Notes: a model not told the origin generated them from the letters alone. Counted from the first letter of the stretch, positions 23,401 to 34,880 are shown. The stretch is DNA of 64,000 nt from Linepithema humile (GCF_040581485.1 NC_090133.1:12896001-12960000), one strand, 5' to 3'. Made by a program: numbers and translations.

Positions 23401-24321
23401 ATTGTCAATTGGCATTATGCATAATGCCCGAGATCAGTCGGGCAGAGTGATAAATATTTGTTAATTTTTAATTTAAAAATTGCTTTAACCAGGCAATAAA
23501 TATAAATAAATATATATTATATATTTATATATTTATTTATCTATATAATTATATTTATTTTTATTAATATTATCTATTTATATTAATATTTATCTATATT
23601 TATTTTTATTTACATTGCCTGGTTAAAGCAATTTTTAAATTAAAAATTAACAAATATTTATCACTCTGCCCGACTGATCTCGGGCATTATGCATAATGCC
23701 ACATCACTCACTTCATTATTTTGTCCATACTTTGTTCAAAGTTTATCTTTTTCCTTCCAATGTAGAACACCTGAAAATTAATAATATGTAGTAAAACTTC
23801 TGTAATAAAAAGGATTATGTGTGAATATAAATAAACTTATCTGCGATCATGTATCCTAGTACCAATAGGCCGAGATTCACTTCTTCACGATAAACTTCTG
23901 TCTCTTTCTCTGAAAAAAATTAATTTAATAAAAATTTTAAAAACTTAATGAAATGTAGCACGCAATTTTCAAGTGTATAATATATTAAATCTTACCTTAC
24001 TCCGGTGATGCAAACTAGAAACCGCTGACACCAAGGCATCGCGACAGGGAAAGCACGCACGCAAGCAAAAATCGTCTACGTCACGTGTCCGTGTGTGCTT
24101 AGCCGTCGGTTACCGTCACACGGACGCGTACGTAGGCGATTTATTAACCTAACTTGTCACATTGCTTTACTTCACTCCAGCTGCTTTCACACAGCCATAA
24201 CAGCGTTGCCGGATGTCACAGTCATGATGTAAAAATATATAGAGTCGGAACACGCCGACTCGATATGCCTTGACACTCGTGCAACTTCATATGTCAAGGC
24301 ATTTGTGTGACCTGGTGTACC
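22230..24321. repeat. Palindrome I right arm
   Basis: Mirror of 17421-19510. It holds MITEs at 22428-22724 and 23411-23700, exon remnants on the minus strand at 22782-24042, and a TA repeat at 23352-23402. No additional gene. Confidence 0.85.
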
Positions 24322-24348
24322 TGACGTGAAACATAAGACGGTGTCGTT

Positions 24349-24514
24349 ATGGCTCCTGCACATTAGGATGCGATAACGCTTACCGCGCGACAAGAAGCAA
24401 CGCGGTAGCCAATCAATCTTTCACTCTCGCTCTTTCAGAAAAGTTGTCAGTTGGTTGGCTATCGCGTTGCTTTTGATCGCGCGGCAAGTGTTGCCGTGTC
24501 CTGTGTGCAGGAGC
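24349..24514. mobile_element. 166-bp hairpin MITE
   Basis: Ends GGCTCCTGCACA and TGTGCAGGAGC with long imperfect arms containing CGCGACAAGAAGCAACGCGG. It lies just outside palindrome I. Confidence 0.75.
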
Positions 24515-24562
24515 TATTAGAATGAAGACGCGGCTGACGCAACAGATAGTCGATAGTTATTT

Positions 24563-24717
24563 GTTCAGCAAAGAAAGCAACTCGGCGAGCATACAATGAT
24601 TCTTTAATATGATTGGTTTTCATTTATAATTTTTCGCTTGATCTACGTGTAAAAATCAATCATAATAAAAAATAATTTAGCACTTACCGAGCTGCTTTGT
24701 CTGCTGAACGTAGCCGT
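24563..24717. mobile_element. Hairpin MITE
   Basis: The left arm TTGTTCAGCAAAGAAAGCAA and the right arm CTTTGTCTGCTGAACGTAG form an imperfect hairpin. The tips resemble the MITE at 40638-40728 (GTTCAGCAGAACGC). Confidence 0.5.
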
Positions 24718-24719
24718 TG

Positions 24720-25400
24720 CAACTGAACATATGCGACTGGTAGAGGAAGCAAAATGTGCAGGTTCAAGAAAGAAATGTTGATTTCAAGTATCTGATGTTC
24801 TTCACTAAAGAATTATAGTAAGCTAATTTATTGAAATAAGAGTAATTACTTGTTTTGAGATAACATTGTTGTGCGAAATATAAAAATCTTATTTCAAATG
24901 ATAAATTTTGTTCTTAGAATAAACATGTTTATTTGAATTGAAAATATGGATTTACTTTAAACAAAAACAAATTTCTTGTTTCAAAATTATATTCCGCTAT
25001 TTCTGAATCTATTGCATGGAATTGAAAGAAATACACTAAATTTTTCTGGTCTAATAAATTTTCTTATATTAATATATTATCAAATATTTAAATTAACCAA
25101 ATCTGACTTTTCTTCGATAAAATTTTATAATATTCTTCAACGGAAAATAATTACTTTTTTTGAGTATATGATGATGAGCTTATCAATTTGTGACGAGTAT
25201 ATTTTAAGACTATTATCAAGAAAATATTCTTTATTAAAGATAATTGTTACTTAAAAAAAGAAAAGTAAACCGAGTAATTACTTTTCTTAGCAATAGAATA
25301 TTTTTCTCTGTGTACATATGTAACATGGTCAACAACTTTCGTATTATAAGTTATATTGATGCGGTGTAGTGTATATCACACATTTATCGAATAAAAGTAC
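24720..25400. other. AT-rich spacer, nothing recognised
   Basis: It contains one 92-codon plus-strand frame (24976-25254) rich in Phe, Ile and Leu with no motif, which I treat as chance in AT-rich DNA, and a small hairpin on GAGTAATTACTTTTC. Confidence 0.4.
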
Positions 25401-25406
25401 ACCATA

Positions 25407-26333
25407 CATGGCCTGTCCCAAAAATAATGAGACTATTTTTGGCAAGCTAGTCAGAAGGGTCGGAGGATGGATCTATTGGACAGAGCGGTTGGTAAGGGAT
25501 GTTAGGTATACAGTCTGACCCAATTCAGTTGTCTCCGAGCCGTTTCAACATTCAGATCGCCAGCAAAGCGTGAAGATGTTTTAGTGTCGCATCACGGTCA
25601 AAAATGCAACGCAGTTTGGAGCAGCGGTACGCGATAAAATTTTGCGTCAAACTCAGTAAATCCGCTACCGACACGCTTGAAATGTTAAGACAAGCCTATA
25701 GGAACAAGACTTTGTCGAAAGCACAAATGTGTAAGTGGCACAAGACGTTCAAAAAAAGAAGAGAAGACGCGAAGGACGAACAACGTTCAGGGCGCCCATC
25801 AACGTCCAGAACTGCCGATAATGTGACTCAAGTGAAGTCTGTTTTGAACTCTAACCGATGTTTGAGTATGAGGTTAATCATAGATAAGGTGGGACTGCCG
25901 AAATCGGATTGCATCGTATCATTTCGGAAGATTTGAACATACGAAAACCTGATTTCTCTACCACGACAACGCGCCAAGTCATTCATCGCTTCAAGTGAGA
26001 GAATTTTTGGCCAAGAAAAATGTGGCAATGCTTCCCCACCCACCATACAGTCCGGACCTGGCCCCGACCGACTTTTTTTGTTCCAGAGATTCAAATTCGG
26101 CCTGAAAGGACACCGTTTTGGGACAATTGAAAAAGTCCAAACAGCCGCGACAAGTGCTCTGAAAAGCATTCCTGATCGAGACTTCCCGTGCTGCTACTAA
26201 AAATGGCAGCAACGCTGCAACCGCTGTATTGACACTCAAGGATCCTACTTTGAAAAAAATTAAGTGGATTTGAACCTATTTTTAATAAAATGATAATCTA
26301 GAATTAGTCTCATTACTTTTGGGACAGACCATG
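25407..26333 (+). mobile_element. Mariner element, internally deleted
   Basis: 927 bp between TA dinucleotides, with inverted ends CATGGCCTGTCCCAAAAATA and its near complement. The transposase (25604-26180) lacks its middle third. The right 154 bp are also present at 36388-36541 as the outer end of the other palindrome II arm, where the rest of the mariner is missing. Confidence 0.85.
25604..26180 (+). pseudogene. Mariner transposase remnant
   Basis: The N-terminal frame (110 codons) has the mariner helix-turn-helix region: EQRYAIKFCVKLSKSATDTL, then KAQMCKWHKTFKKRRED and GRPSTSRT. At about 25930 the sequence jumps to the C-terminal catalytic part in another frame: FLYHDNAPSH followed by PHPPYSPDLAPTDFF, the second and third acids of the mariner D,D34D triad. 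The region with the first Asp is deleted. It cannot encode an active enzyme. Confidence 0.85.
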
Positions 26334-26432
26334 TATATATTATATCAAAGGTGTAGTAGATACTTACTAAGATATTCACATTCACCAACATATCACATAC
26401 ACTTATTTTACTTAATACGAATTTTTAACAAA

Positions 26433-26523
26433 TTTGGTCACTCGCACTACACTGCTCTGGATTAATATAAGCAGTCTCGAGTGTGCACCAAAGTAACAGA
26501 GCAATGTAGTGCGAGTGACCAAA
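26433..26523. repeat. Hairpin TTTGGTCACTCGCACTACA, mirrored at 36198-36288
   Basis: A 91-bp hairpin with ends TTTGGTCACTCGCACTACAC and the complement. It abuts the CMC1-family element at 26537. Confidence 0.7.
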
Positions 26524-26744
26524 TTCACTATTATTACCCTAACAGCACACGATATCCTGCGTATCATCCCATTTTCATACTCATTCTACTGTGATTATCC
26601 GTTAAATACTGAGATCAATCCTATAATATCTTTTGCAGTATTATTCGCACACGTATAATCTCAGGTTTGACTCAAACGTACGGAAGTGATACGTACGCAC
26701 TTTTATCGCGCGCGTATAATCTCAGGTTTGACGAGACCAGCACT

Positions 26745-27017
26745 CAAGATCTATAGAGAGAAGGTTACCTCAGGAAAACCGGTTATGGGCGAGGGATGAT
26801 GAAGTAAGGGGGGAGCTAGAAACAGCTTGGTGGCGAGGGGCGATGAAGGAAGGGGAGAGCATGATGATCTCATCGACAAACAGTAGCTGTCTGAGATAGC
26901 TTCTGTTTGCCAATGAGATCATCATTGCCTTTCTTGCCGCTCGCCCCGCTCAGCATTTGCCCCTCTTGCCGCTCATCTCTCTTTGCGCGTGAGGTAACCT
27001 TCTCTCTATAGATCTTG
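26745..27017. mobile_element. MITE with 9-bp target duplication
   Basis: A 273-bp hairpin with ends CAAGATCTATAGAGAGAAGG, flanked by ACCAGCACT on both sides (26736-26744 and 27018-27026). A 9-bp duplication is typical of Mutator-like elements, so I read it as a MULE-derived MITE. The mirror copy is 35704-35976. Confidence 0.8.
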
Positions 27018-27026
27018 ACCAGCACT

Positions 27027-27720
27027 AACCTGCGCCATTTACATACGTAATTCCTTTTCCCGCTTGCCCGGCATCAAGTGACACCACGCAACACCACGTA
27101 TCCGAGGTTTTACTGATATCGAAGGTAATTCTTTTTTCCTTTAAGTTTTATTTCACCAAATAGTGAATAAAGTGTAAGAGCTAGATAGTGTTTGTATATA
27201 ATTTTTGTAATATTTTTATTATTTTTTATGTATTTGTTAAATTATTTTGCTTAAAATATTTTAAGGTTATGTTCGTAAACTTGCATTATAATTGCCTCTC
27301 ACCTCTTTGGTTCTTGGTTAAATATACAATATATTTTCTTAATTATTTTTTAAACAATGTCTTAAAAAGATGATTTAACATAAAACTGTTTTCAGTTCGC
27401 AGTATCGTTCCTTTGAAGTTCTCTAGCTTAGGCTTCTAGAACTTTATTTTATATTGTAAGTTTTATGTAAATATTTTTACGCTTACGGTCGTAATTTTGA
27501 AATACAAATATCAATTAATAAGAAATTGACTGATTAATTAACCTAATCTAAATTATCCTATACAATATATGAACGCGCGCGCGTTTCAGCGCTTGGCTGT
27601 GTAAATGTGTGCATGTATATGTGATCTACTGCAACATTCCCATTTTTATCCTATCTTGATACTGTCTTTAAACTATAGACCTTCCTGCAAAATTCTATGA
27701 AAGATGGTACCGCGGACATA
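27027..27720. other. AT-rich interior of the CMC1 derivative
   Basis: A 61-codon frame at 27188-27373 is rich in Phe and Leu and has no motif. I see no gene. Mirrored at 35001-35694. Confidence 0.4.
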
Positions 27721-27840
27721 CGATGATTCCTAGAACGTACTACGTACATCGCAGTACATTTGAGAATGTTCTGAGAATATTACAATTATACTTTTGCGAT
27801 ATTCTCAGATTGTTCTCAGTATCTACATGTGCTGTTAGGG

Positions 27841-28759
27841 ATATATTCAACTATTACAAGATTCCAGCAATATATCCATTTTGCATGGTAATAGAAAAAC
27901 AGGTTTCCTCGGTTTTATTGTTTGCTTAACAAATATGTTCGAACTTTTTAATATTCTTAAAGAAAAAGGGCTGTCATATTTGTTAACTTACAAATTAAAC
28001 CAGGATCACCTTGAAACATTTTTTAGTGCGCTACGCAGCAAAGGAGGTTTCAATAATAATCCTAACGCAAAACAATTTCAAAGTAGTTATAAAAGATTGC
28101 TTGTAAGACATGAAATTCAAGCATCAAAAAACGGAAATTGTGAAATTAATGATATCCAAATTTTATATGTGTCATCGATAAATATGAGTAATGTAAGCGA
28201 TGGTTTATTTACAGAAGGTGATGATACAATATCTACTAATATATTTGATCACGATTATTTGTCAACCTTATAGTCACTGAGTGCGTATGTTGAAAAGGTA
28301 ATCCAATATATTAGTGGATTTATTGTGAAAAAATTATTGCGAAGAATTTGCCACGTCTGTTCAAGCTTTTTAATAGCCAAATCCACCAACTCATCTTTAA
28401 TAAAATTAAAAAATTAATTAATTTTTCCATCAGTTGATGTCATTAAAATAGCTCGAGTATGTGAAATGACCATTCGGGAAAATAAACATAAAATTTTTAT
28501 TATAAAAAATATTAAAAATATTTTGATTACAAGGACATTCAAAACTGTCTGCCATTCAGTTTTTAATGACATCGAAATGACAGAACATATTATGCAACAA
28601 GAAGTATTAAATGACCACAAGACCACACTGATAAAAAATATTATTTTAACATATATCAATATACGGTTATTTCACGAAGGCAAATGTGCAACATTATGTG
28701 AACAAAAATATTTTATTAGACATAAGTTTTCAAAATTAATTCATTTTAAACATCAATAA
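27841..28759 (+). pseudogene. P-element (THAP9-like) transposase C-terminal part
   Basis: The frame from 27843 reads LHGNRKTGFLGFIVC, YLLTYKLNQDHLETFFSALR and SKGGFNNNPNAKQFQSSYKR, the C-terminal catalytic and insertion domain signature of P-element and THAP9 transposases. It stops at 28273, continues after a frame change (YISGFIVKKLLRR), and after further breaks ends RHKFSKLIHFKHQ at 28759, the usual C-terminal end. The N-terminal THAP and leucine-zipper parts are missing; the sequence begins directly at the CMC1-family terminus. Inactive. Confidence 0.8.
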
Positions 28760-29076
28760 ATATATATTTTTCTTCAATGTGTCTATATTAATATCTGTTC
28801 GATTTAAATCAACTAAGAAAGCGGTGCGCTGCGGCGGTACTAACGCATGCGCATTGTGAACATTTGGGAGTCTTTAGCTATCTCTCTCGCACAGATGCTT
28901 GCTTCAGGCTCGGTGTGTAAGCAATATAGGCAATTCCTCTTCCATTTATATATGTTCTAAGATAAAAGGAGTCGGTAGTACACGTAAGAAATAATATTCA
29001 TATATACTAAAATAAATGTGGGCAATAAATGTAAATTTTAACGTTTTATTTAGAACATTGTAAATCTATTTTCCAG
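28760..29076. other. Spacer, nothing recognised
   Basis: Moderately GC-rich around 28815-28930. It could hold the promoter or an upstream intron of the DUF4806 fragment that follows. Confidence 0.4.
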
Positions 29077-29661
29077 CATTCGAAAGAGAAGTTTTAAAAA
29101 ATCAGCTGTTACTGAAAACTGCGATCTACGAAATAATGAATATAGTCCGCAATTTAAGCGACGAGGTTAAAAAACTGCAACAATCATCTAAAAATGGCAA
29201 GGCAAAGGACTTTGTCATGGAGAAAACAAATTTGCCTCAATTTCCAATGACGACGATTGAGAACTTAGAGGCCTTAGAAGGTCTTCTAATAGAAAAACCG
29301 GAAGCTTGCGTCGAACTTGTAAGTTTCACATGTTTTGTATCTTACACATTCCAGATCCAAAAATAAAAAACAAATATTGAAGAAATCTTATATTTTTGTC
29401 GTCTGGAATTTTTCGATAGTCTTTTAATTCAAACTATTGCGGACGTTAGTTGCCGTTGCAATTGAGGGCTACTTAATATATTAATTATAATATGTGTTAA
29501 TAGGCGCAGTTGTTTGAGTTACGAAAACACAAAGATGCCCCGAGCACGATAAGGCGGGAGTTAATGCTGATTTTCCATCCTCTCTTAGCATGCAGCGTTT
29601 CGTGGAGGATACAATAACAATTTCAAATTTGAGGACACGAAGACTGCGAAAATCTTGTGTG
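29077..29661 (+). pseudogene. DUF4806-type gene fragment, left arm
   Basis: Exon 29077-29318 (acceptor TTTTCCAG, donor GTAAGT) encodes KLQQSSKNGKAKDFVMEK and LPQFPMTTIENLEALEGLL, the entry to DUF4806. Exon 29514-29661 (acceptor TTAATAG, donor GTAAGT) reads APSTIRRELMLIFHPLLACS and VSWR, then needs a one-base shift to reach NNNFKFEDTKTAKIL. The shift marks it as a pseudogene. The last exon with the WL-HA motif is not found; a MITE and unrelated sequence follow. Confidence 0.6.
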
Positions 29662-29793
29662 GTAAGTAATACAGTCCAGAAGAATTCATCTCCTATATAG
29701 ATATACAATATAATCACAAGTGAAAATTTTTAACTGGGATAGATTACATGTTTCATATTATTTCTATTATGTGATTGAATATATACTTGTATA

Positions 29794-30074
29794 CAGGGTA
29801 ATTCAAAATAACCTGATGTCCTTGCAATGCCATATTCTTGAGCGAATTCCGAGACGATTTTTCCTTTTACAAAATTTTGTCCGAAGCTTAGTTTTCAAGT
29901 TATAATTGAAAATAGTTTTCTACTTACAAGTCCGATACAACGGACAGACAGGGACGGTGTAATGTGTCATGAGACGATAGTAAACACTTGACAGTCTCAT
30001 TATACGTTGCGCGTCCCTGTCTGCCCGTTGTACCGAACTCGTAAGTTGCTATCTATTTTCAATTATAACTTGAA
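29794..30074. mobile_element. Truncated CAGGGTAATTC MITE
   Basis: The same palindromic MITE as 32547-32927, but its last ~100 bp are missing. The cut at 30074 is the inner end of the palindrome II left arm. Confidence 0.8.
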
Positions 30075-30202
30075 CTCGGCCCAGCCGTTATTGAGATCCG
30101 ATAATCTCGGCTCGTCTCAACTTTCGGGCTCGCGTAAAGATACACGGTCGGTCTTGCGCTGCACGTGAACTTGGCGTGAGACACTACCGTGTCTCTTGAT
30201 TA

Positions 30203-30361
30203 ATAGTGGTCTTCCGCACCATCTTCAAGGTTCCACTAACGGTGTAAAAGAAATATAGAAAGAATAATGAAATGTGGTACAATAGGGCTCCTGGCGAAGG
30301 TCCACTAAAAAAACGCGCCGTTAGTGGAACCTCGAAGGTGGTGCGGAAAACCACTATTAAT
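30203..30361. mobile_element. Hairpin MITE
   Basis: AATAGTGGTCTTCCGCACCA and its complement form a hairpin with arms of about 45 bp. Half of the same unit begins the repeat copies at 43636 and 46320. Confidence 0.7.
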
Positions 30362-31036
30362 AATACCATTATAATTACTAATAAACTAATAATACATTAT
30401 TTTTACAATATTTTAACAATACTAACAAGAGCACAATAAATCTGTTTGACTGCATTTGTAATATATGTTACCGTCTCCTCCACTAATTTCCACAGTACAG
30501 TAACTTTTGCTAATATGCAGTAATTTAAAATAAATGATTAAAAATGGAATAAAATATAATATGGCATATGGAGCCGTCATAGGTTGTTGGTGTGAAAATT
30601 TTAATTATTTTTCATATAAAAATTAATTTGTCTACATTTAAGACGTTAAAATGTACACCGATCTCAGATTAAGATACTAGCGTGTACAAAAATTAAGTAC
30701 ATTATTGATCTCACTATTCGGATTCTTTGAATGTACGAATAGAAAATTATTGAACGGAAGAAGAAAGAACGAGAGAAAAAATATCAAGACGCGAGTGACT
30801 AAATTGGGAAATAATTAAAAGTTTTACAGGTATGTAAAATCTTTCGAGTCGATAGACATAAATGTCAAAGCAAGCATGGCTAAACGAATAAGGCGAGTGG
30901 CAAGAACACAGCGTATGTTAAATTTACACTTTGTTGCAATATTGCAAAATAACTTCATTTTTCTATTGACAATAGCAAATCTGAATTATTTCAAAAATTG
31001 TTACTTTTAACATATGCAAATATTATTAATAAATAT
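30241..31036 (+). repeat. Repeat copy A, first part
   Basis: About 95% similar to 46201-46995 (copy C) and, inverted, to 42990-43760 (copy B). It contains ATCTCAGATT(A/G)AGATACTAG and CATGGCTAAACGAATAAGGC. It is interrupted at 31036 by a solo LTR, resumes at 41452 and ends near 42434 with CTTCGTTACA. Its 3' portion looks like an LTR, so A, B and C may be long LTRs or LTR-retroelement pieces. No coding sequence is recognisable. Confidence 0.7.
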
Positions 31037-31459
31037 TGTTCAGGATTACAAGTCATAAGGCGAGAATTCCGTTTCGAACGAAACTTCTAGAATTCGTCAG
31101 CCTTTCTTTCGCCGCTGTTTATTTATTTCGAGCGAAGCGGCCTACAGGCTGCTAGTTACCCACACGACACATGGACGCCCGTTGGGCGTCCAAAGGATGC
31201 TCTGAGCTTTCCGGATGGGCGCCCATTTCATGCCCCAAATATGTCCCATGGATGCCCGAAGGGTGCCCAATGGATGCACCAATGACCGCTCATTTGACGC
31301 CCATTGGGCGCTCATTTTGTGGACATTTGGACACGAAATAGACGTGCTTTGGGCATGTTTCGGATCTCTTCAAATTTCGTCAGCGCCCATACGCTGATCA
31401 TTCGACGCCCATACGGTACCCATTGGGCGTCCATTTGACGCCCGTACGACGTCCATTTC

Positions 31460-31730
31460 TAATGAGGATAGAGAATAAAGCACATTTTTATACTTTTTGC
31501 AAATTTTGGAAATTAACTATTGCAATGAAAAATAGTTAATTTCCAAAATTTGCCTTTGTTATGAAAAGGTACATAGGTATTTTTATTTACTAATGTTTTA
31601 TTTCCAAAAGTAAAATATTTATACTTTATTAATTATTTAATACATTCAATGTTGCATTCTTTACCACGCCACCCTTGGAGGTAAAATGCGGCAAGCGCAT
31701 TTTTTTTATAGTGGTATCCCCTAGAGACCT
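31460..31730. repeat. Small hairpin and AT-rich spacer
   Basis: CAAATTTTGGAAATTAACTA and its complement form a 56-bp hairpin at 31497-31552. Otherwise I see nothing. Confidence 0.6.
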
Positions 31731-31996
31731 AATCCACTCTAACTATTTTAAACGCATATCTTATAAAATCTTTAGCAACAATAAACACAACATATAATAC
31801 ATAATGTAATAATAACCATATAAACCGCAAAAGAATAAAGAGAACAAGAAGGGGTAAAAAAGAGAGATACAGAGTTTTTGATTGTGTCAGAGAAGAACAT
31901 GCAAATACAGACAATACAGACATGAAATGGAAGTAAAATGAAGGTAAGAGATGATAAAATAGGGTATCAGTTGCTAAAAAAGAGAGGAGAGAAGAA

Positions 31997-31997
31997 G

Positions 31998-32082
<85 letters not shown>
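31997..32082. repeat. GA microsatellite
   Basis: About 40 GA units, with a shorter CT run at 32123-32145. The long poly-Ser/Leu and Arg/Glu open frames across it come from the repeat. Confidence 0.95.
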
Positions 32083-32085
<3 letters not shown>

Positions 32086-32229
32086 TTTATTCCATCCCAT
32101 ATTTATTTTATCCCCCTCCCCCTTCTCTCTCTCTCTCTCTCTCTCAGGTATAGAGGGAGTGAAATAAAAAGAGAGAGAAAAAGAGGAAGTAGGAAGAGAG
32201 CAAACAAAATGTGATGGTATAAAATAGAT

Positions 32230-32540
32230 AGAGTAGAGAAAGAGAGGAAAAGTTTCAGTTACGGCAGTGATGCGATGTTTCCTACCGGTAGGAAATATCG
32301 CATCCCTGAGTTACGGTATTGCGCTGCCGGACTGCTGGTATCGCTTGTTCTCATCCTGATCCTTTGCGTTGTCTTTGCTCTTTTTATCCTTCGAATGGCG
32401 AAACCAGTTGATTATTGCAGTTTCCATTACCCTTACCTCAACCTTGAAAATAGCCTGCACGGTTTCTGCGAATATGCAAAATTTTTAATACGTATTTATA
32501 CGATATTTTTAATACGTTTATATTAACTCAATAAAATCGT
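32230..32540 (+). other. Short frame with a hydrophobic segment, doubtful
   Basis: An 83-codon frame (32275-32526) contains one stretch, AAGLLVSLVLILILCVVFAL, that would span a membrane. A palindrome GATGTTTCCTACCGGTAGGAAATATCGCATC overlaps its start (shown here in part: CCTACCGGTAGG), and a similar half, AGGAAACATCGCATCACTG, occurs at 39906-39924. The surrounding sequence is repeat-like, so I do not call a gene. Confidence 0.2.
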
Positions 32541-32546
32541 TATATA

Positions 32547-32927
32547 CAGGGTGATTCAAAATAACCTGATGTCCTTGCAATGCCATATTCTTGAGCGAAT
32601 TCTGAGACGATTTTTCCTTTTACAAAATTTTGTCCGAAGCTTAGTTTTCAAGTTATAATTGAAAATAGATAGCAACTTACGAGTTCGGTACAACGGGCAG
32701 ACAGGGACGCGCAACGTATAATGAGACTGTCAAGTGTTTACTATCGTCTCATGACACATTACACCGTCCCTGTCTGTCCGTTGTATCGGACTTGTAAGTA
32801 GAAAACTATTTTCAATTATAACTCGAAAACTAAGCTTCGGACAAAATTTTGTAAAAGGAAAAATCGTCTCGGAATTCGCTCAAGAATATGGCATTGCAAG
32901 GACATCAGGTTATTTTGAATTACCCTG
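32547..32927. mobile_element. Full CAGGGTGATTC MITE
   Basis: A 381-bp palindrome with ends CAGGGTGATTCAAAATAACC and complement, flanked by TA/TATA as expected of Tc1/mariner-type insertion. It forms the inner end of the palindrome II right arm. Confidence 0.85.
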
Positions 32928-33059
32928 TATACAAGTATATATTCAATCACATAATAGAAATAATATGAAACATGTAATCTATCCCAGTTAAAAATTTTCA
33001 CTTGTGATTATATTGTATATCTATATAGGAGATGAATTCTTCTGGACTGTATTACTTAC

Positions 33060-33644
33060 CACACAAGATTTTCGCAGTCTTCGTGTCCTCAAATTTGAAA
33101 TTGTTATTGTATCCTCCACGAAACGCTGCATGCTAAGAGAGGATGGAAAATCAGCATTAACTCCCGCCTTATCGTGCTCGGGGCATCTTTGTGTTTTCGT
33201 AACTCAAACAACTGCGCCTATTAACACATATTATAATTAATATATTAAGTAGCCCTCAATTGCAACGGCAACTAACGTCCGCAATAGTTTGAATTAAAAG
33301 ACTATCGAAAAATTCCAGACGACAAAAATATAAGATTTCTTTAATATTTGTTTTTTATTTTTGGATCTGGAATGTGTAAGATACAAAACATGTGAAACTT
33401 ACAAGTTCGACGCAAGCTTCCGGTTTTTCTATTAGAAGACCTTCTAAGGCCTCTAAGTTCTCAATCGTCGTCATTGGAAATTGAGGCAAATTTGTTTTCT
33501 CCATGACAAAGTCCTTTGCCTTGCCATTTTTAGATGATTGTTGCAGTTTTTTAACCTCGTCGCTTAAATTGCGGACTATATTCATTATTTCGTAGATCGC
33601 AGTTTTCAGTAACAGCTGATTTTTTAAAACTTCTCTTTCGAATG
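33060..33644 (-). pseudogene. DUF4806-type gene fragment, right arm
   Basis: Mirror of 29077-29661, with exons 33644-33403 and 33207-33060 and the same frameshift. It lies on the same strand as, and downstream of, the CMC3 DUF4806 first exon (37198-36997). Palindrome II and several MITEs separate them, so whether they were ever one gene cannot be decided from the sequence. Confidence 0.55.
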
Positions 33645-33961
33645 CTGGAAAATAGATTTACAATGTTCTAAATAAAACGTTAAAATTTACATTTATTGCC
33701 CACATTTATTTTAGTATATATGAATATTATTTCTTACGTGTACTACCGACTCCTTTTATCTTAGAACATATATAAATGGAAGAGGAATTGCCTATATTGC
33801 TTACACACCGAGCCTGAAGCAAGCATCTGTGCGAGAGAGATAGCTAAAGACTCCCAAATGTTCACAATGCGCATGCGTTAGTACCGCCGCAGCGCACCGC
33901 TTTCTTAGTTGATTTAAATCGAACAGATATTAATATAGACACATTGAAGAAAAATATATAT

Positions 33962-34880
33962 TTATTGATGTTTAAAATGAATTACTTTTGAAAACTTATG
34001 TCTAATTAAATATTTTTGTTCACATAATGTTGCACATTTGCCTTCGTGAAATAACCGTATATTGATATATGTTAAAATAATATTTTTTATCAGTGTGGTC
34101 TTGTGGTCATTTAATACTTCTTGTTGCATAATATGTTCTGTCATTTCGATGTCATTAAAAACTGAATGGCAGACAGTTTTGAATGTCCTTGTAATCAAAA
34201 TATTTTTAATATTTTTTATAATAAAAATTTTATGTTTATTTTCCCGAATGGTCATTTCACATACTCGAGCTATTTTAATGACATCAACTGATGGAAAAAT
34301 TAATTAATTTTTTAATTTTATTAAAGATGAGTTGGTGGATTTGGCTATTAAAAAGCTTGAACAGACGTGGCAAATTCTTCGCAATAATTTTTTCACAATA
34401 AATCCACTAATATATTGGATTACCTTTTCAACATACGCACTCAGTGACTATAAGGTTGACAAATAATCGTGATCAAATATATTAGTAGATATTGTATCAT
34501 CACCTTCTGTAAATAAACTATCGCTTACATTACTCATATTTATCGATGACACATATAAAATTTGGATATCATTAATTTCACAATTTCCGTTTTTTGATGC
34601 TTGAATTTCATGTCTTACAAGCAATCTTTTATAACTACTTTGAAATTGTTTTGCGTTAGGATTATTATTGAAACCTCCTTTGCTGCGTAGCGCACTAAAA
34701 AATGTTTCAAGGTGATCCTGGTTTAATTTGTAAGTTAACAAATATGACAGCCCTTTTTCTTTAAGAATATTAAAAAGTTCGAACATATTTGTTAAGCAAA
34801 CAATAAAACCGAGGAAACCTGTTTTTCTATTACCATGCAAAATGGATATATTGCTGGAATCTTGTAATAGTTGAATATAT
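33962..34880 (-). pseudogene. P-element transposase fragment, right arm
   Basis: Mirror of 27841-28759 with a few substitutions (YLIRHKFSKVIHFKHQ against YFIRHKFSKLIHFKHQ). Same stops and frame changes, so the damage predates the duplication. Confidence 0.8.

Larger units (their letters stand above)
17421..24321. repeat. Palindrome I (6.9 kb) around two Tc1 copies
   Basis: Position x on one arm pairs with 41742-x on the other over 17421-19510 and 22232-24321, with no difference in the stretches I compared. Both arms contain the same MITEs, the same intron-exon remnants and the same TA repeats. Inward of 19510 the arms continue as two head-to-head Tc1 copies, but these differ by substitutions and indels. 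So the outer arms are more alike than the centre. Either arm-specific gene conversion or an inverted duplication of only the flanks could give this. Confidence 0.85.
26537..27840. mobile_element. Non-autonomous CMC1-family element
   Basis: The left end CCCTAACAGCACACGATATC aligns with the CMC1 left end over about 90 bp. The right end at 27840 aligns with the CMC1 right end. It has no transposase, so it is a deletion derivative. The flanking dinucleotides (TA, AT) do not match, so one side may be rearranged. A MULE-type MITE is nested at 26745-27017. The mirror copy is 34881-36184. Confidence 0.6.

Noticed and set aside
24976..25254. 92-codon Phe/Ile/Leu-rich frame
   Set aside because: Typical chance frame in AT-rich DNA; no motif.
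26537..27840. A precise 2-bp target duplication for this CMC1 derivative
   Set aside because: The flanks are TA and AT; they do not match, so I do not claim one here.
31729..32153. Poly-Ser/Leu and Arg/Glu open frames
   Set aside because: They lie on a GA/CT microsatellite and have no other content.
32275..32526. Small membrane protein
   Set aside because: One hydrophobic stretch only, repeat-like surroundings and no splice or homology support.
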